From contig NZ_VIUH01000001.1 of NCBI RefSeq assembly GCF_007993865.1, positions 424,398 through 488,397 of the forward strand: a DNA stretch of 64,000 nt. Reading direction: 5' to 3'. Source of the DNA: Pseudomonas sp. SJZ079 (lineage in GTDB: Bacteria > Pseudomonadota > Gammaproteobacteria > Pseudomonadales > Pseudomonadaceae). Shown here in pieces: positions 1 to 9,600 of this stretch. Both the position numbers and the translations under genes were made by a program. The notes beneath the pieces are model-generated. The model ran no database searches and had not been told where the DNA came from. It saw only the letters and a program-made list of their open reading frames with translations. The stretch's first letter is position 1. Every line of letters starts with the position of its first letter.

Positions 1-2
1 CC

Positions 3-260
3 TTCAAGTGCAGCGCCGCGGGTGTGCCCGTAACCTGGCTGCCGAAGGCCGTGGGCAAGTGGCACAGCCTGCACCTGAATAGCGACACCACCCCCTGGGA
101 CGACGACCTGGCCTGCGCGCAAGCCGCGTTTGCCGCGCTCAACGTCGAGGTGCGTTGCGCGCCAGGCAGTTGGCAGGAAGAGGAAAGCGTCGAGCAGGCC
201 GACCGCTGGATGCGCATCAGCGCCGATGGCGTCGAGGAAATCACCTGGCGCACCGGCTGA
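3..260 (+). CDS. Hypothetical protein, 3' part only
   Basis: The open frame is already running at the window edge and ends with a stop at 258-260, so only the C-terminal 85 or so residues are visible. A GTG at 24 could serve as a start, but the frame is open upstream of it (reading FKCSAAG), so a start outside the window is more likely. The piece is acidic and Trp-rich (KWHSLHLNSD, DRWMRISADG) and has no motif I can assign. A strong bidirectional terminator follows 40 bp downstream. Family unknown. Confidence 0.55.
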   Translation, partial: FKCSAAGVPVTWLPKAVGKWHSLHLNSDTTPWDDDLACAQAAFAALNVEVRCAPGSWQEEESVEQADRWMRISADGVEEITWRTG

Positions 261-299
261 GTGAACCCCACTACTGGCAATGGACCAGTAGCAGACACG

Positions 300-328
300 A
301 AAAAGCCCGTCGATGACGGGCTTTTTTT
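300..328. terminator. Bidirectional rho-independent terminator
   Basis: A perfect stem AAAAAGCCCGTC / GACGGGCTTTTT with loop GAT and A/T tracts on both sides. It lies between the partial + strand gene and the - strand cold-shock gene, so it can end transcription from both directions. Confidence 0.9.
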
Positions 329-339
329 GAGATCAGGTT

Positions 340-549
340 TTACAGCGCGGCAACATCTTCCGCCTGCAAGCCTTTCTGCCCTTGGGTCACCGCGAACTCG
401 ACCTTCTGGCCTTCGGCCAGGGAACGGTGGCCGTCACCGCGAATGGCGCGGAAGTGGACGAACACATCGGCTCCGCTCTCACGCTGAATAAAGCCATAAC
501 CCTTGGAATCATTGAACCACTTGACGGTTCCAGTCTCACGATCAGCCAT
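340..549 (-). CDS. Cold-shock protein, CspA family
   Basis: A 69-residue single cold-shock domain (OB fold) that binds single-stranded RNA and DNA and acts as an RNA chaperone in the cytoplasm. The RNP-1 motif KGYGFI and RNP-2 motif DVFVHF are both present, and the N-terminus GTVKWFND is typical of the family. The frame extends five codons upstream (to 564), but the Met at 549, giving [12 protein letters not shown], matches the usual family start. It is a single gene with the bidirectional terminator directly downstream. About 290 bp of non-coding DNA upstream would hold its promoter and a 5' leader. Which of the several Pseudomonas csp paralogues this is cannot be decided. Confidence 0.93.
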   Translation of the reverse strand: MADRETGTVKWFNDSKGYGFIQRESGADVFVHFRAIRGDGHRSLAEGQKVEFAVTQGQKGLQAEDVAAL

Positions 550-840
550 TGCCACAATCTCCAACTCACAATTTTTATTGTCTCGAAAAGACGCTTCGAC
601 GGGTCGTTGCTACAGCGCTTCCTGGTATCACCGCCCCCAGCCGAGATCAGTTGGGATCAGGCCTTACCGAGAGACGCCAACAACCACCGCCCAGCAGTAT
701 AGAGCAGGTTTTGTGACTGAAAAGCCGTTTATCGAAACAGCCAGAAGCCATACAGGGCAAGCCTTACAGCACTGTTACCACGTGCATTCAGGCTCACCAG
801 CCCCTGTCGATCGGCAAGCGCCTAGCATGGCAGGCATGGC

Positions 841-908
841 GTAGCCCGGATGCAATCCGGGGGAGACATCTGCACTGAGCGACTCTCCCCGGATTTCATC
901 CGGGCTAC
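841..908. repeat. Paired inverted REP-like repeat (GTAGCCCGGATGCAATCCGGG type)
   Basis: Two inverted copies of GTAGCCCGGATG(C/A)AATCCGGG face each other across about 25 bp, 68 bp in total. A second pair of the same length and arrangement lies at 4564-4631. They flank the gldG/permease/ATPase operon on both sides, as bacterial interspersed mosaic elements often do. The rest of the 550-925 stretch shows no gene. Confidence 0.8.
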
Positions 909-925
909 GGTTTGGCGCTGCTCAA

Positions 926-2761
926 TCAGGACTGCTGGCGCCGACGCCAGAGCCACAGCGCCAGCACGCCGAGGGTCAACAGCAACGGCACCAGGGCGAT
1001 GTTGGCAAACTTCAGGCTACGCCCCAACGCCTCGATATCGGCGTTCAACTGATAGCGCACCTCGCGCAACTCCTTGCGGATTTTCACCTTCTCCTGAAGA
1101 AACTGGCGCACCGTGGCCTGCTGTTCCGGGGTCAACTCCAGCGCCTTGCTCGGGTCATCGCTACGCTGCAGGGCGGCGAGCTTCTGCTCGGTGTCTGCCA
1201 GACGCGCTTGCAGGGCCTGCTCCTTCTCGCGGAAACGCACTTCGGCGTCACGCTGAATCGCCTCGACCACCTCGAAGGGGCGAGTGAAACGCCCACGCGA
1301 ACGCACGCTGATCAGCGCATCGGAACCGCTCAGGTTGTCCAGGGCGTTGATTGCGAAAGCGGCATTGTCGGCCCAGGGCTGCGGAATGCGCTGACCGAAG
1401 AAGTCCTGCACCTGCACCCACATGCGATCGGTGAGCAGGTCGGTGTCGGCCACCGCGATCACATTGATGCTATCCGCCTGTTTAAGCCCGTCCTTGCGTC
1501 CCTCGATGCCGTCCGGGTAGGCCGATTGTGCCGGACCGCTGATGCGCGCGGCGATGGCATAACGCTCACCGGTCGGCTGCAACTCACGGATCAACTCTTC
1601 CGGGTTTTGCAGCAGGCCGAAGCGTTTGGCATCGAACGGCATGGCGTACTGCGAACTCTGCAGCAGCGGGATAAAGCGGGTTTTCGCACCCTCCAGCGGT
1701 TCGAGAATACCGGCAGTGGCCACCGTCAGGTTTTCCAGGGCGGCGGTGCTGATGTCGTCCTGGTCCAGGGCGTTCTTCGGCAGGCTCAGCCAGGCCGCAT
1801 GGCGTACCGCACGCTGACCCTGCCCCATGCTCACGGACATGGCGTAGGAGCCATCGCCGAGTACCTTGTCCGGCACCATGCGCAGGCCCCAGGCCTTGAA
1901 CAGCGGCGTCAGGCTGGAAGACTTGTCGATGGCCATCTCACCCGGCATACCCGCCTGGGTATCGGCTTCACTGAAGGGGTCGACGAAGGCCAGCAACTTG
2001 CCGCCGCGCAGGACAAACTGGTCGATGGCGTAGAGGGTCTGCTCGGGCAGCTGCTTGGGATGGATCAGCAGCAGCACCGAGACCTGCTCGGGGATCAGGT
2101 CGATGTCGGCCTTCAGGCTCTCGATCTTGAACAGCTGGCGGATTTCCTCCATGACCATCCAAGGGGGCGTTGGCTGACGCGCCTGCATGTCGAAGCCGCC
2201 ATTGATCGGCAGGCCGGACAGCACGCCGACCACCGGCCGTTCAGGCTTCGCCAGGCTCTGCACCAGGCGGCTGAGCTCGTATTCGAGGAACTCCTCCTGG
2301 TCCAGGGCAAAGAACGGGATCACCTGGGTGTCGCCCTGAGCATTCTTGCCCGCCAGGCCGAGGTAGAGCTGATCACCGCCCTGCTGCAGCGGGATGCCCT
2401 GCAAACCGAACTCGGCGGCCTTGTCCTCGTCCTCGGAGAACGGCGCCGGATCGATGATGCGCAGCTGGATCTTGCCATCGGCCGCACGCTGATAGGCCTT
2501 GAGCATTTCCTCGACACGCTTGGCATAGTTGCGCAGCGCCGGCAGGTCCTTGGCCGTGGTGTCGGAGAAGAAAAAGTCCAACTCGATCGGCTGCTCCAGC
2601 TCGGCGAGGATCTGCTCGGTGCCGGCGGATATGGTGTAGAGCTTCTGTTCGGTCAGGTCCAGGCGGGCGCCACTCAGGCTCAGGCTGGAAAACAGATTGA
2701 AGGCGAGAAACGCCAGGGCAATGAGTAGCAACCCGGCGCTGGAGTACATCAGCTTTTTCAT
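926..2761 (-). CDS. GldG-type auxiliary protein of an ABC-2 exporter
   Basis: A 611-residue protein with one N-terminal membrane segment (about 8-30), a large periplasmic part and a C-terminal segment (about 585-604) followed by a WRRRRQ tail. This is the GldG/ABC_transp_aux architecture, in which a substrate-binding-like domain works with an ABC-2 permease and ATPase. A coiled-coil stretch (about 490-580, REKEQALQARLADTEQKL) precedes the last segment. It is the third gene of a leftward operon, 8 bp after the permease. I recall the same order in P. aeruginosa (PA3672-PA3670), where the substrate is unknown. A DUF4340 gene that follows in PAO1 is not seen here. Confidence 0.85.
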   Translation of the reverse strand: MKKLMYSSAGLLLIALAFLAFNLFSSLSLSGARLDLTEQKLYTISAGTEQILAELEQPIELDFFFSDTTAKDLPALRNYAKRVEEMLKAYQRAADGKIQLRIIDPAPFSEDEDKAAEFGLQGIPLQQGGDQLYLGLAGKNAQGDTQVIPFFALDQEEFLEYELSRLVQSLAKPERPVVGVLSGLPINGGFDMQARQPTPPWMVMEEIRQLFKIESLKADIDLIPEQVSVLLLIHPKQLPEQTLYAIDQFVLRGGKLLAFVDPFSEADTQAGMPGEMAIDKSSSLTPLFKAWGLRMVPDKVLGDGSYAMSVSMGQGQRAVRHAAWLSLPKNALDQDDISTAALENLTVATAGILEPLEGAKTRFIPLLQSSQYAMPFDAKRFGLLQNPEELIRELQPTGERYAIAARISGPAQSAYPDGIEGRKDGLKQADSINVIAVADTDLLTDRMWVQVQDFFGQRIPQPWADNAAFAINALDNLSGSDALISVRSRGRFTRPFEVVEAIQRDAEVRFREKEQALQARLADTEQKLAALQRSDDPSKALELTPEQQATVRQFLQEKVKIRKELREVRYQLNADIEALGRSLKFANIALVPLLLTLGVLALWLWRRRQQS

Positions 2762-2769
2762 GGGCGTCC

Positions 2770-3504
2770 TCAGTCAGCTTTCTTCAGATCGATGACCACC
2801 GCGGTCGCCGCCAGCCAGGCGGTGATCAGGGTGAGGAAGTACAGCAGGTCACGCAGGTCGATCACGCCCTTGCTGATGGCCTCGAAACGGGTCAGAAAGC
2901 TCAGCGAGGCCACGGCATCCACCAGCCACTGCGGCGCCCAGCCACTGAAACCGTCGAGCACCATGGGGAAACCGCTGACCATGAACAGGAAGCTCACGCT
3001 GACCGCGAGGATGAAGGCGATCACCTGGTTCTTCGCCAGCGCCGACATGCACGAGCCGATCGCCAGATAGGCGCCCGCCAGCAGCCAACTGCCGATATAG
3101 CCGGTGACGATGGCGCCGTTGTCCGGCTCACCCAGGTAATTGACCGTGATGATCATCGGGAAGGTCAGCAGCAGCGCCAGACCGGCGAACACCCAGGCGG
3201 CGAAGAACTTGCCGGTGACCGCCTCGAAGCGGGTGATCGGCAGGGTCATCAGCAGTTCGATGGAGCCGGACTTGCGCTCCTCGGCCCACAGGCGCATGGC
3301 GATGGCTGGCACCAGGAACAGGTACAGCCAGGGGTGGAAATTGAAGAACGGTGCGAGGTTGGCCTGGCCACTCTCGAAGAAGCCGCCCAGGTAGAAAGTG
3401 AACACCCCGGACAACACCAGGAAGATCACGATAAATACATAGGCCAGCGGCGTGGCGAAGTAGCTCGCCAGCTCGCGTTTGAAGATTATCGGCAACTGCG
3501 TCAT
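2770..3504 (-). CDS. ABC-2 type permease (GldF-like)
   Basis: A 244-residue inner-membrane protein with six predicted hydrophobic segments, beginning FKRELASYFATPLAYVFIVIF, as in ABC-2 permeases of the gliding/export (Gld) and NosY type. The motif WAEERKSGSIELLMTLPI around residues 75-92 is characteristic of the family. It overlaps the upstream ATPase gene by 4 bp (ATGA-type coupling) and precedes the GldG-like gene, so the three products should form one transporter. Substrate unknown. Confidence 0.9.
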   Translation of the reverse strand: MTQLPIIFKRELASYFATPLAYVFIVIFLVLSGVFTFYLGGFFESGQANLAPFFNFHPWLYLFLVPAIAMRLWAEERKSGSIELLMTLPITRFEAVTGKFFAAWVFAGLALLLTFPMIITVNYLGEPDNGAIVTGYIGSWLLAGAYLAIGSCMSALAKNQVIAFILAVSVSFLFMVSGFPMVLDGFSGWAPQWLVDAVASLSFLTRFEAISKGVIDLRDLLYFLTLITAWLAATAVVIDLKKAD

Positions 3505-4424
3505 ACCACCTCCCCACGGGTCAGACTACGGAACACTTCATCCAGGCGCCCGCGCTCGACATTCAGCTCACTGACCTTCCAGCCGCGCTCGGCGATCAGC
3601 CCGTTGACCTGCGGCAAGATCACCTCACCGGGTTTGGCCAGCACACTGAGGCTGTGCTCGCGGGCGTTCTCCTCCACCCCGGCTACCCCCGGCAGTGCCG
3701 CCAGCGCTTGCCGATCCAGGGCCTGGTCGGCCACCAGGGTGACCGCCTGGTGGTAGCGCGAGCGGCTCTCCAGCTCCAGCGGCGTGCCATCGGCCAGCAG
3801 CCGGCCCTGGCCGATCACCACCGCACGGGTGCACACCGCACTGACCTCTTCGAGGATATGGGTGGAGATGATCACGATCTTGTCGTGCGCCAGGCTCTGG
3901 ATCAGCTTGCGCACCTGGTGCTTCTGGTTCGGATCGAGGCCATCGGTGGGCTCATCGAGAATCAGCACCTTGGGATCATGCAGGATCGCCTGGGCCAGGC
4001 CGACCCGACGTTTGAAGCCCTTGGACAGGGTCTCGATGGACTGGCCGAGGACGGGCTCGAGCTCGAGTTGAGCCACCGCCCTGGCCACCCGCTCGCGCTT
4101 TTCGGCGCCCTGGTAGCCACGCACCGCGGCGATGAATTCGAGGAAACCGCGCACCGTCATGTCTTCATAACAGGGCGCACCTTCCGGCAGGTAGCCGATC
4201 TGTCGCTGGGCCTTGAGGGTGTCTTGCTGGATGTCGAAACCGAGGATGCTCGCCGTGCCCGAAGTCGGCGCGAGGAAACCGGTCAACATCTTCATGGTGG
4301 TGGACTTGCCGGCACCGTTCGGGCCGAGAAAGCCCAGCACCTCCCCCTGCTGGACGCGGAACGACAGGTTGTCGACTGCAGTGTGTTGTGCAAAACGCTT
4401 GGTCAGGTTTCTTATTTCAATCAT
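3501..4424 (-). CDS. ABC transporter ATP-binding protein (GldA-like)
   Basis: A 307-residue nucleotide-binding subunit. The Walker A motif GPNGAGKST is at 34-42, the signature LSKGFKRRVGLAQ near 135, and the Walker B/D-loop VLILDEPTDGLDP near 155. The C-terminal roughly 85 residues form the regulatory extension seen in ABC-2 drug and gliding exporters. First gene of the leftward operon with the permease and GldG-like genes. The 416 bp separating it from the divergent plsB hold a REP pair (4564-4631) and presumably both promoters. Confidence 0.93.
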   Translation of the reverse strand: MIEIRNLTKRFAQHTAVDNLSFRVQQGEVLGFLGPNGAGKSTTMKMLTGFLAPTSGTASILGFDIQQDTLKAQRQIGYLPEGAPCYEDMTVRGFLEFIAAVRGYQGAEKRERVARAVAQLELEPVLGQSIETLSKGFKRRVGLAQAILHDPKVLILDEPTDGLDPNQKHQVRKLIQSLAHDKIVIISTHILEEVSAVCTRAVVIGQGRLLADGTPLELESRSRYHQAVTLVADQALDRQALAALPGVAGVEENAREHSLSVLAKPGEVILPQVNGLIAERGWKVSELNVERGRLDEVFRSLTRGEVV

Positions 4425-4563
4425 GGCCTTTCACCATTGCGGTAACAGGCCCCGCTCGCTACCCGTGCAGGAGCAAGCCGGGCGTTTAAGTGCCGGCGGA
4501 CTATAAGGAGTCGGCCATGGCCAGTGCAAGCCGGCAACCAAGGGAGCAAGAGCCTTGCACTGG

Positions 4564-4631
4564 GTAGCCCGGATGCAATCCGGGGAAAATCCTCCATCAG
4601 CCCACCCGCTCCCGGATTGCATCCGGGCTAC
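4564..4631. repeat. Second paired inverted REP-like repeat
   Basis: GTAGCCCGGATGCAATCCGGG and its inverse about 25 bp apart, the same unit, spacing and total length as 841-908. It lies between the divergent ABC operon and plsB. Confidence 0.8.
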
Positions 4632-4840
4632 CTTCAACGTCGCCATCATGGCGCCGGGTCTGCTGAGGCCATGATGGATTATGCGTCGTCTTGAACTTGG
4701 GTTTTGCTCAGGCATGTACCCCCGCCGCCCAGGCTATGCTCGGCGAATCAAGCAGTTACAAGATTTTGCCGGCACGCGTGCGATCCGTCACACTAGGCGC
4801 CCCGAGCAATCGCTCGTTTTACCTAGCCAGCAGACTTCGT

Positions 4841-7324
4841 ATGACCCGCTCCCCGTTTCGCCGTCTCGTGTTCGGCAGCCTGCGTCGCCTTCTGTACCTG
4901 TGGGTACGCTCGGAAACCATCAACCAGTCGGCCTTCAGCCTCAAGCTCGACCGCAGCAAGCCGGTGTTCTATGTGCTGCAACAGCCGTCGCTGAGCGACC
5001 TGGCGGTGGTCGATACGGAATGCCAGAAAGCCGGCCTGCCGCGCCCGGTGCTGCCGGTCGAGGTCGGCGGACTGCTGGAGCCAGCGGCCTTCTTCTACCT
5101 GACCCCGGAGCCAGACTGGCTCGGCCGACAGGACAAACGCGGCAGCTCGCCGACCCTGGCGCGGGTGGTCGGTGCGTTGAATCAACACACCGTGGACGAC
5201 GCGCAGATCATCCCGGTCAGCGTCTTCTGGGGCCAGTCGCCGGACCGCGAAACCAGCGCCTGGAAGCTGCTGTTCGCCGACAGCTGGGCGGTAACCGGGC
5301 GCTTGCGCCGGCTGGTCAGCATCCTGATCCTCGGGCGCAAGACCCGCGTGCAGTTCTCCACGCCGATCCACCTGCGTGAACTGGTCGAACAGGACAAAGG
5401 CCACGAGCGCACCCTGCGCATGGTCCAGCGCATGCTGCGGGTGCACTTCCGCAACCAGAAGGCCGCGGTGATCGGCCCCGACGTGTCGCACCGGCGCAAC
5501 CTGGTCAAGGGTCTGGTGCACGGCCCGCAGGTGCGCCAGGCGATTCTCGAGGAAAGCCAGCGCGAGAACATCTCGCTCGACAAGGCCGAGTCTCTGGCGC
5601 TGCGCTATGGCAACGAGGTCGCCTCGGACTACACCTACACGGCGATCCGCTTCCTCGAACTGCTGCTCAGCTGGTTCTGGAACAAGATCTACGACGGCAT
5701 CAAGGTCAACCACATCGAGGGCGTACAGGAAGTGGCCCAAGGTCACGAGGTGATCTACGTGCCCTGCCACCGCAGCCATATCGACTACCTGCTGCTGTCC
5801 TACCTGCTGTTCAAGAATGGCCTGACCCCGCCGCATATCGCCGCCGGCATCAACCTCAACATGCCAGTAATCGGCGGTTTGCTGCGCCGCGGCGGCGCCT
5901 TCTTCATGCGCCGCACCTTCAAGGGCAACCCGCTGTACACCGCGGTGTTCAACGAGTACCTGCACACCCTGTTCAGCAAGGGCTTCCCGGTCGAGTATTT
6001 CGTCGAAGGCGGACGCTCACGCACCGGGCGCATGCTCAGGCCGAAAACCGGCATGCTGGCCATCACCCTGCGCAGTTTCTTGCGCAGCAATCGCCTGCCG
6101 GTGGTGTTCGTGCCGGTGTACATCGGCTACGAGCGGGTCCTGGAGGGCCGCACCTACCTCGGCGAATTGCGCGGTGCGAGCAAGAAGAAGGAGTCGATCT
6201 TCGACATCTTCAAGGTCATCGGCGCGCTCAAGCAGCGCTTCGGCCAGGTCTCGGTCAACTTCGGCGAGCCGATCAAACTGGCCGAGTTCCTCGACCAGCA
6301 GCAGCCGGACTGGCGCAGCCAGGCGCTCGGCCCGCAGTTCCGCCCGAGCTGGCTCAACGAGACCACCAACCGCCTCGGCGAACGGGTAGCCCAGCACCTC
6401 AACGAAGCCGCTGCGATCAACCCGGTCAACCTGGTTGCGCTGGCGCTGCTGTCGACCAGCAAACTGGCCCTGGACGACCTCGCCCTGGTCCGGGTACTCG
6501 ACCTCTACCTGGCGCTGCTACGGCGCGTGCCCTACTCGCCGCACACCACCCTGCCGGACGGCGATGGCCAGGCGCTGATCGACTACGTCAAGGGCATGCA
6601 CCTGCTCGCCGAACAGAGCGATGCCCTCGGCAAGATCCTCTACCTGGACGAGCACAACGCGGTGCTGATGACCTACTACCGCAACAACGTGCTGCACATC
6701 TTCGCCCTGCCCGCACTGCTGGCGAGCTTCTTCCAGAGCAGCGCGCGGATCAGCCGCGAGCAGATCCTGCGCTTCACCCGCGCGCTCTACCCCTACCTGC
6801 AGTCCGAGCTGTTTATCCGCTATACGCTGGAGCAGCTGGATTCCGTGGTCGACCAGTGGCTAGGGGCGTTCGTCGAGCAAGGCCTGCTCAAGGTCGAAGG
6901 CGACGTGTATATCCGCCCGGCGCCCAGCTCGCGGCAGTTCGTCCTGCTGACCCTGCTCTCGCGCGCCATCGCCCAGACCCTGCAGCGCTTCTACATGGCC
7001 ACCGCCTTGCTGCTCAACGCCGGACAGAACGCGATCAGCGCCGAAGACCTGGAAGATCTCTGTACCGTCATGGCCCAGCGCCTGTCGATCCTGCATGGCC
7101 TCAACGCCCCGGAATTCTTCGACAAGAGCCTGTTCCGCCACTTCATCCAGAGCCTGCTGGACGAAGGCGTGCTGCGCCAGGACGAAGCCGGCAAACTCAG
7201 CCACCACCCCCTGCTCAACGAACTGGTCGAAGGCGCCGCCAAGCGCGTGCTGCCGGCCGAACTGCGCCTGTCGATCCGCCAGGTGGCGATGGATCGCAGC
7301 GAGGACGCGCTGGAAGTGGTTTGA
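4841..7324 (+). CDS. plsB: Glycerol-3-phosphate 1-O-acyltransferase
   Basis: This membrane-bound enzyme transfers acyl groups from acyl-ACP or acyl-CoA to sn-glycerol-3-phosphate, the first step of phospholipid synthesis. The product is 827 residues, the normal length for pseudomonad PlsB. The catalytic HX4D motif (HRSHIDYLL, about residues 308-317) and the substrate-binding EGGRSRTG block (about 389) are intact. The frame is open back to 4691, but the Met at 4841 ([21 protein letters not shown]) matches the conserved N-terminus of homologues as I remember it. No good Shine-Dalgarno is visible there. A strong terminator follows. The divergent ABC operon is the neighbour in P. aeruginosa as well. 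Confidence 0.96.
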   Translation: MTRSPFRRLVFGSLRRLLYLWVRSETINQSAFSLKLDRSKPVFYVLQQPSLSDLAVVDTECQKAGLPRPVLPVEVGGLLEPAAFFYLTPEPDWLGRQDKRGSSPTLARVVGALNQHTVDDAQIIPVSVFWGQSPDRETSAWKLLFADSWAVTGRLRRLVSILILGRKTRVQFSTPIHLRELVEQDKGHERTLRMVQRMLRVHFRNQKAAVIGPDVSHRRNLVKGLVHGPQVRQAILEESQRENISLDKAESLALRYGNEVASDYTYTAIRFLELLLSWFWNKIYDGIKVNHIEGVQEVAQGHEVIYVPCHRSHIDYLLLSYLLFKNGLTPPHIAAGINLNMPVIGGLLRRGGAFFMRRTFKGNPLYTAVFNEYLHTLFSKGFPVEYFVEGGRSRTGRMLRPKTGMLAITLRSFLRSNRLPVVFVPVYIGYERVLEGRTYLGELRGASKKKESIFDIFKVIGALKQRFGQVSVNFGEPIKLAEFLDQQQPDWRSQALGPQFRPSWLNETTNRLGERVAQHLNEAAAINPVNLVALALLSTSKLALDDLALVRVLDLYLALLRRVPYSPHTTLPDGDGQALIDYVKGMHLLAEQSDALGKILYLDEHNAVLMTYYRNNVLHIFALPALLASFFQSSARISREQILRFTRALYPYLQSELFIRYTLEQLDSVVDQWLGAFVEQGLLKVEGDVYIRPAPSSRQFVLLTLLSRAIAQTLQRFYMATALLLNAGQNAISAEDLEDLCTVMAQRLSILHGLNAPEFFDKSLFRHFIQSLLDEGVLRQDEAGKLSHHPLLNELVEGAAKRVLPAELRLSIRQVAMDRSEDALEVV

Positions 7325-7341
7325 GGCCTTAGCCAGCCACT

Positions 7342-7370
7342 AACCAAGGCCGCATAGCGGCCTTGGTTTT
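7342..7370 (+). terminator. Rho-independent terminator of plsB
   Basis: Stem AACCAAGGCCGC / GCGGCCTTGGTT with a 3-nt loop, running into a T tract, 17 bp after the plsB stop. The rest of the gap to 7607 holds no gene I can support. Confidence 0.9.
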
Positions 7371-7607
7371 ATCTACGCAGATAAAAGTCGCGGGTTGGTG
7401 TTTGTCAGAAGTGGAGGTTTGGGTGCGTTTGCAAAATTGGACGGATGACTCCAGCAGCCACAAGCATTCCGAAGAGCAGAAAACGCATTAGTGTCTCTGT
7501 ATTCTTGCCAGGCGTTCCCATGCGGCCCAAGAGCCTGGAGTTAACCGGACCCGCGAAGCGGGTTCCGATTACATGACCAGTTATCCGGCAATACATGGCG
7601 ACGCACA

Positions 7608-8006
7608 CTAATCAGCTCTGGCGACCGCTTCTACTTCCACAAGCGTGGCCTTGGATGCCAGAGAGGCGACACCAATGCCAGTGACTGCTGGACGTGAACT
7701 GCCCAGGAAGTTGGCCAGGATGGGTGCCAAAGACTCCATGTGGTCTTCCAGTTCTCCACGGATATACAGCCGCAGATGCAGCAGACTGTCGATGCTGGCG
7801 CCGGCAGCAACAAGTGCCGTCCGTAAATTTTCTAGTGCAGCGTCAAACTGGCCCGAGACCGAGCTCTGCGACACTTGATATTGGTGATCCCAATCGACCT
7901 GACCGGAAACAAACACCAGTGAGCTCTCGGTATCAAGCACTGCCTGTGACATACCAAAGGGGCTACCGTCATACAGTTGTTCAGGGTTTACTAGTTTCTT
8001 GGCCAT
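7608..8006 (-). CDS. RidA family protein (YjgF/YER057c/UK114)
   Basis: A 132-residue member of the RidA superfamily, small trimeric cytoplasmic proteins that hydrolyse reactive enamines/imines or act in degradation pathways. The fold markers are visible: LVFVSGQVDWD, the FDAALENLRTALVAAGASIDSLLHLRLYI block, and the C-terminal ATLVEVEAVA strand. The Arg expected before the end in canonical deaminase members (xGxRxxR) is replaced by SRPAVTGIGVASL, so this is not archetypal RidA. It is read away from the LysR gene at 8434, so the pair may be a regulator-target set. A possible remnant of another RidA gene lies just upstream. Confidence 0.88.
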   Translation of the reverse strand: MAKKLVNPEQLYDGSPFGMSQAVLDTESSLVFVSGQVDWDHQYQVSQSSVSGQFDAALENLRTALVAAGASIDSLLHLRLYIRGELEDHMESLAPILANFLGSSRPAVTGIGVASLASKATLVEVEAVARAD

Positions 8007-8048
8007 TTGTTCACCTCTGCTTATTGATCGTGAAGCATAAACGTTGAG

Positions 8049-8144
8049 CTAACCGGCGCTTTCCGTGACGCTATAACCTTGGCTAACACCGAGCGCTTCT
8101 TCCCACGCGACACCGTGATTGCAGGCGATTTCTTGGTTTGTCAT
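8049..8144 (-). pseudogene. Possible truncated RidA-like fragment
   Basis: A 31-codon open frame whose end, CNHGVAWEEALGVSQGYSV, resembles the N-terminal block of many RidA proteins (G-x-x-W-E-x-x-x-G-x-S-x-x-x-x-V). It then stops after VTESAG, so any gene would be truncated. It sits 42 bp upstream of an intact RidA gene in the same direction. It may be a decayed tandem copy or chance. The rest of the 8007-8433 gap should contain the LysR promoter. Confidence 0.35.
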
Positions 8145-8433
8145 GTCAGTTTTCGTCTTGATTGAATTCCCGCTGCAACATCGGCGAAGCTTTGACGACG
8201 ATATCTGGTTAATTGACGAATGGACGTCTACACAGACGCGAAAAGAATTCGCGGTGCTCCGCCCTACCCGTAAGAGCAGGAGAAATCCTTGAACGGTGAT
8301 GCAAGGAGAATTCATAGCAAGTGAATCAATCCAGGAAGCGTCATGGGAATCCGTCGTGTAAACAGGTGCTGATATATTGCGCGGCCGGCACTACCAGAGT
8401 GCCTGCCACGCTTGAGCCGGTGGAGCTGCATTG

Positions 8434-9330
8434 ATGTTGCACACGAATCTGAACGAGATCCTGGTCTTCATGGCTGTCGTTGATGCAGGAAGCTTCATCG
8501 CCGGCGGGCAAGCGATGGGCCTGACCAGATCGGCGGCGGGAAAAGCCGTGAGCCGCCTCGAAGACAGGCTCGGTGCGCGACTGCTGAACCGTACGACGAG
8601 GACGCTGAGTCTCACCGATGAAGGTCGGGTGTTCTACGACCGGGGTTTGCAGATACTCGCAGCGGTCGATGACGCGGAGGCGAGCGTGGCTGGGCCTGTC
8701 GGCACGCCACGGGGATTGCTGCGGCTTACCGTTCCCGACGCCTTCGGGCGGCTCGTGCTGCTTCCGCTACTGAAGAAGTATCTCGAGGCTTGGCCCGACG
8801 TCCAGATCGAGGTGAGCTTCACCGATCGCCTAGCCGACATTGTCGAGGAGGGCTTCGATCTGGCTGTGCGGATTGGCAGCGTCAACTCGGACAAGCAGCT
8901 GGTCTCCCGGGTAGTCGCCAGGTACAAGGCGATACTTTGCGCAGCGCCATCCTACATCGCCGAGCACGGTGAACCGCTGACCGTCGATGCGCTCGTCGGC
9001 CACGACTGCTTGTTCTTCAGCAGCCGCACTCGAAGGCAGAGCTGGCGCTTCCGCGACGACGGCGGTTCCTGGGTCAAGGCACTGGGGCGAAGCCGTCTGA
9101 GACTGGATAGCGGAGAGGCCATCCGTGATGCCGCCGTCGCGGGACTCGGGATTGCCTTTCTTCCGGACTTTCTGGTTGCAGAGGACGTAGCTGCCGGTCG
9201 CCTGCAGCAGGTACTACCCGCCCTCGAGGCTGGAGACGTAGAGATCGTGACGATCTATCCGAGCAAACGCCTTCTGGAACCCCGTGTCAGGCGTTTCATC
9301 GATCTCATGGTCGAAGAGCTTGGTAGCTGA
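8434..9330 (+). CDS. LysR family transcriptional regulator
   Basis: A 298-residue LTTR. The N-terminal winged HTH (residues about 1-60, FMAVVDAGSFIAGGQAMGLTRSAAGKAVSRLEDRLGARLLNRTTR) is followed by a periplasmic-binding-like effector domain of the CrgA/AaeR type. A TTG at 8431 is one codon upstream, but ATG 8434 is better placed, 8 nt after GGAG. It is divergent from the RidA gene at 7608-8006, the usual arrangement for an LTTR and its target. Effector unknown. Confidence 0.93.
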   Translation: MLHTNLNEILVFMAVVDAGSFIAGGQAMGLTRSAAGKAVSRLEDRLGARLLNRTTRTLSLTDEGRVFYDRGLQILAAVDDAEASVAGPVGTPRGLLRLTVPDAFGRLVLLPLLKKYLEAWPDVQIEVSFTDRLADIVEEGFDLAVRIGSVNSDKQLVSRVVARYKAILCAAPSYIAEHGEPLTVDALVGHDCLFFSSRTRRQSWRFRDDGGSWVKALGRSRLRLDSGEAIRDAAVAGLGIAFLPDFLVAEDVAAGRLQQVLPALEAGDVEIVTIYPSKRLLEPRVRRFIDLMVEELGS

Positions 9331-9600
9331 TTGCGCAGCAGAAAATAGAAAGTGCGGGCATAGAAAATGACAAAATGCATTTTTCGGCTCCGTCCGCTTC
9401 ACGCCCTGAGGAAATCAGTCGACCCCAAGCGCTCATTGGCGCACTGACCTCAACCTCATGAGTTTGCTCAATGCGCTTGCCGAATCATCTTCAGCAGTGC
9501 GCAATACGACGCCTCCGAGAACCATGCGCTGGCTTTTCCAGACGGATGGGGCCTTTTTTCACAACGCGTTGCGGCGCCCGACAAGCGAAGGAACATTGCT

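Noticed and set aside
1208..2728. Long + strand open frame (506 codons)
   Set aside because: It is antisense to the gldG-like gene, has no recognisable domain, and its composition (Gln/Leu/Arg/His-rich) is that of a GC-rich shadow frame.
7540..7600. Possible integron attC-like site
   Set aside because: A short hairpin ACCCGCGAAGCGGGT is present, but the core sites (GTTRRRY / RYYYAAC) do not fit.
7405..7608. 67-codon - strand frame after plsB
   Set aside because: An inner start would give MRFLLFGMLVAAGVIRPILQ, which looks like a small membrane peptide, but there is no ribosome site or context to support a gene.
9367..9385. AAAATGCATTTTT near the end of the LysR gene
   Set aside because: It looks like the LuxO-type box at first sight but lacks the TTGCA-N3-TGCAA structure.
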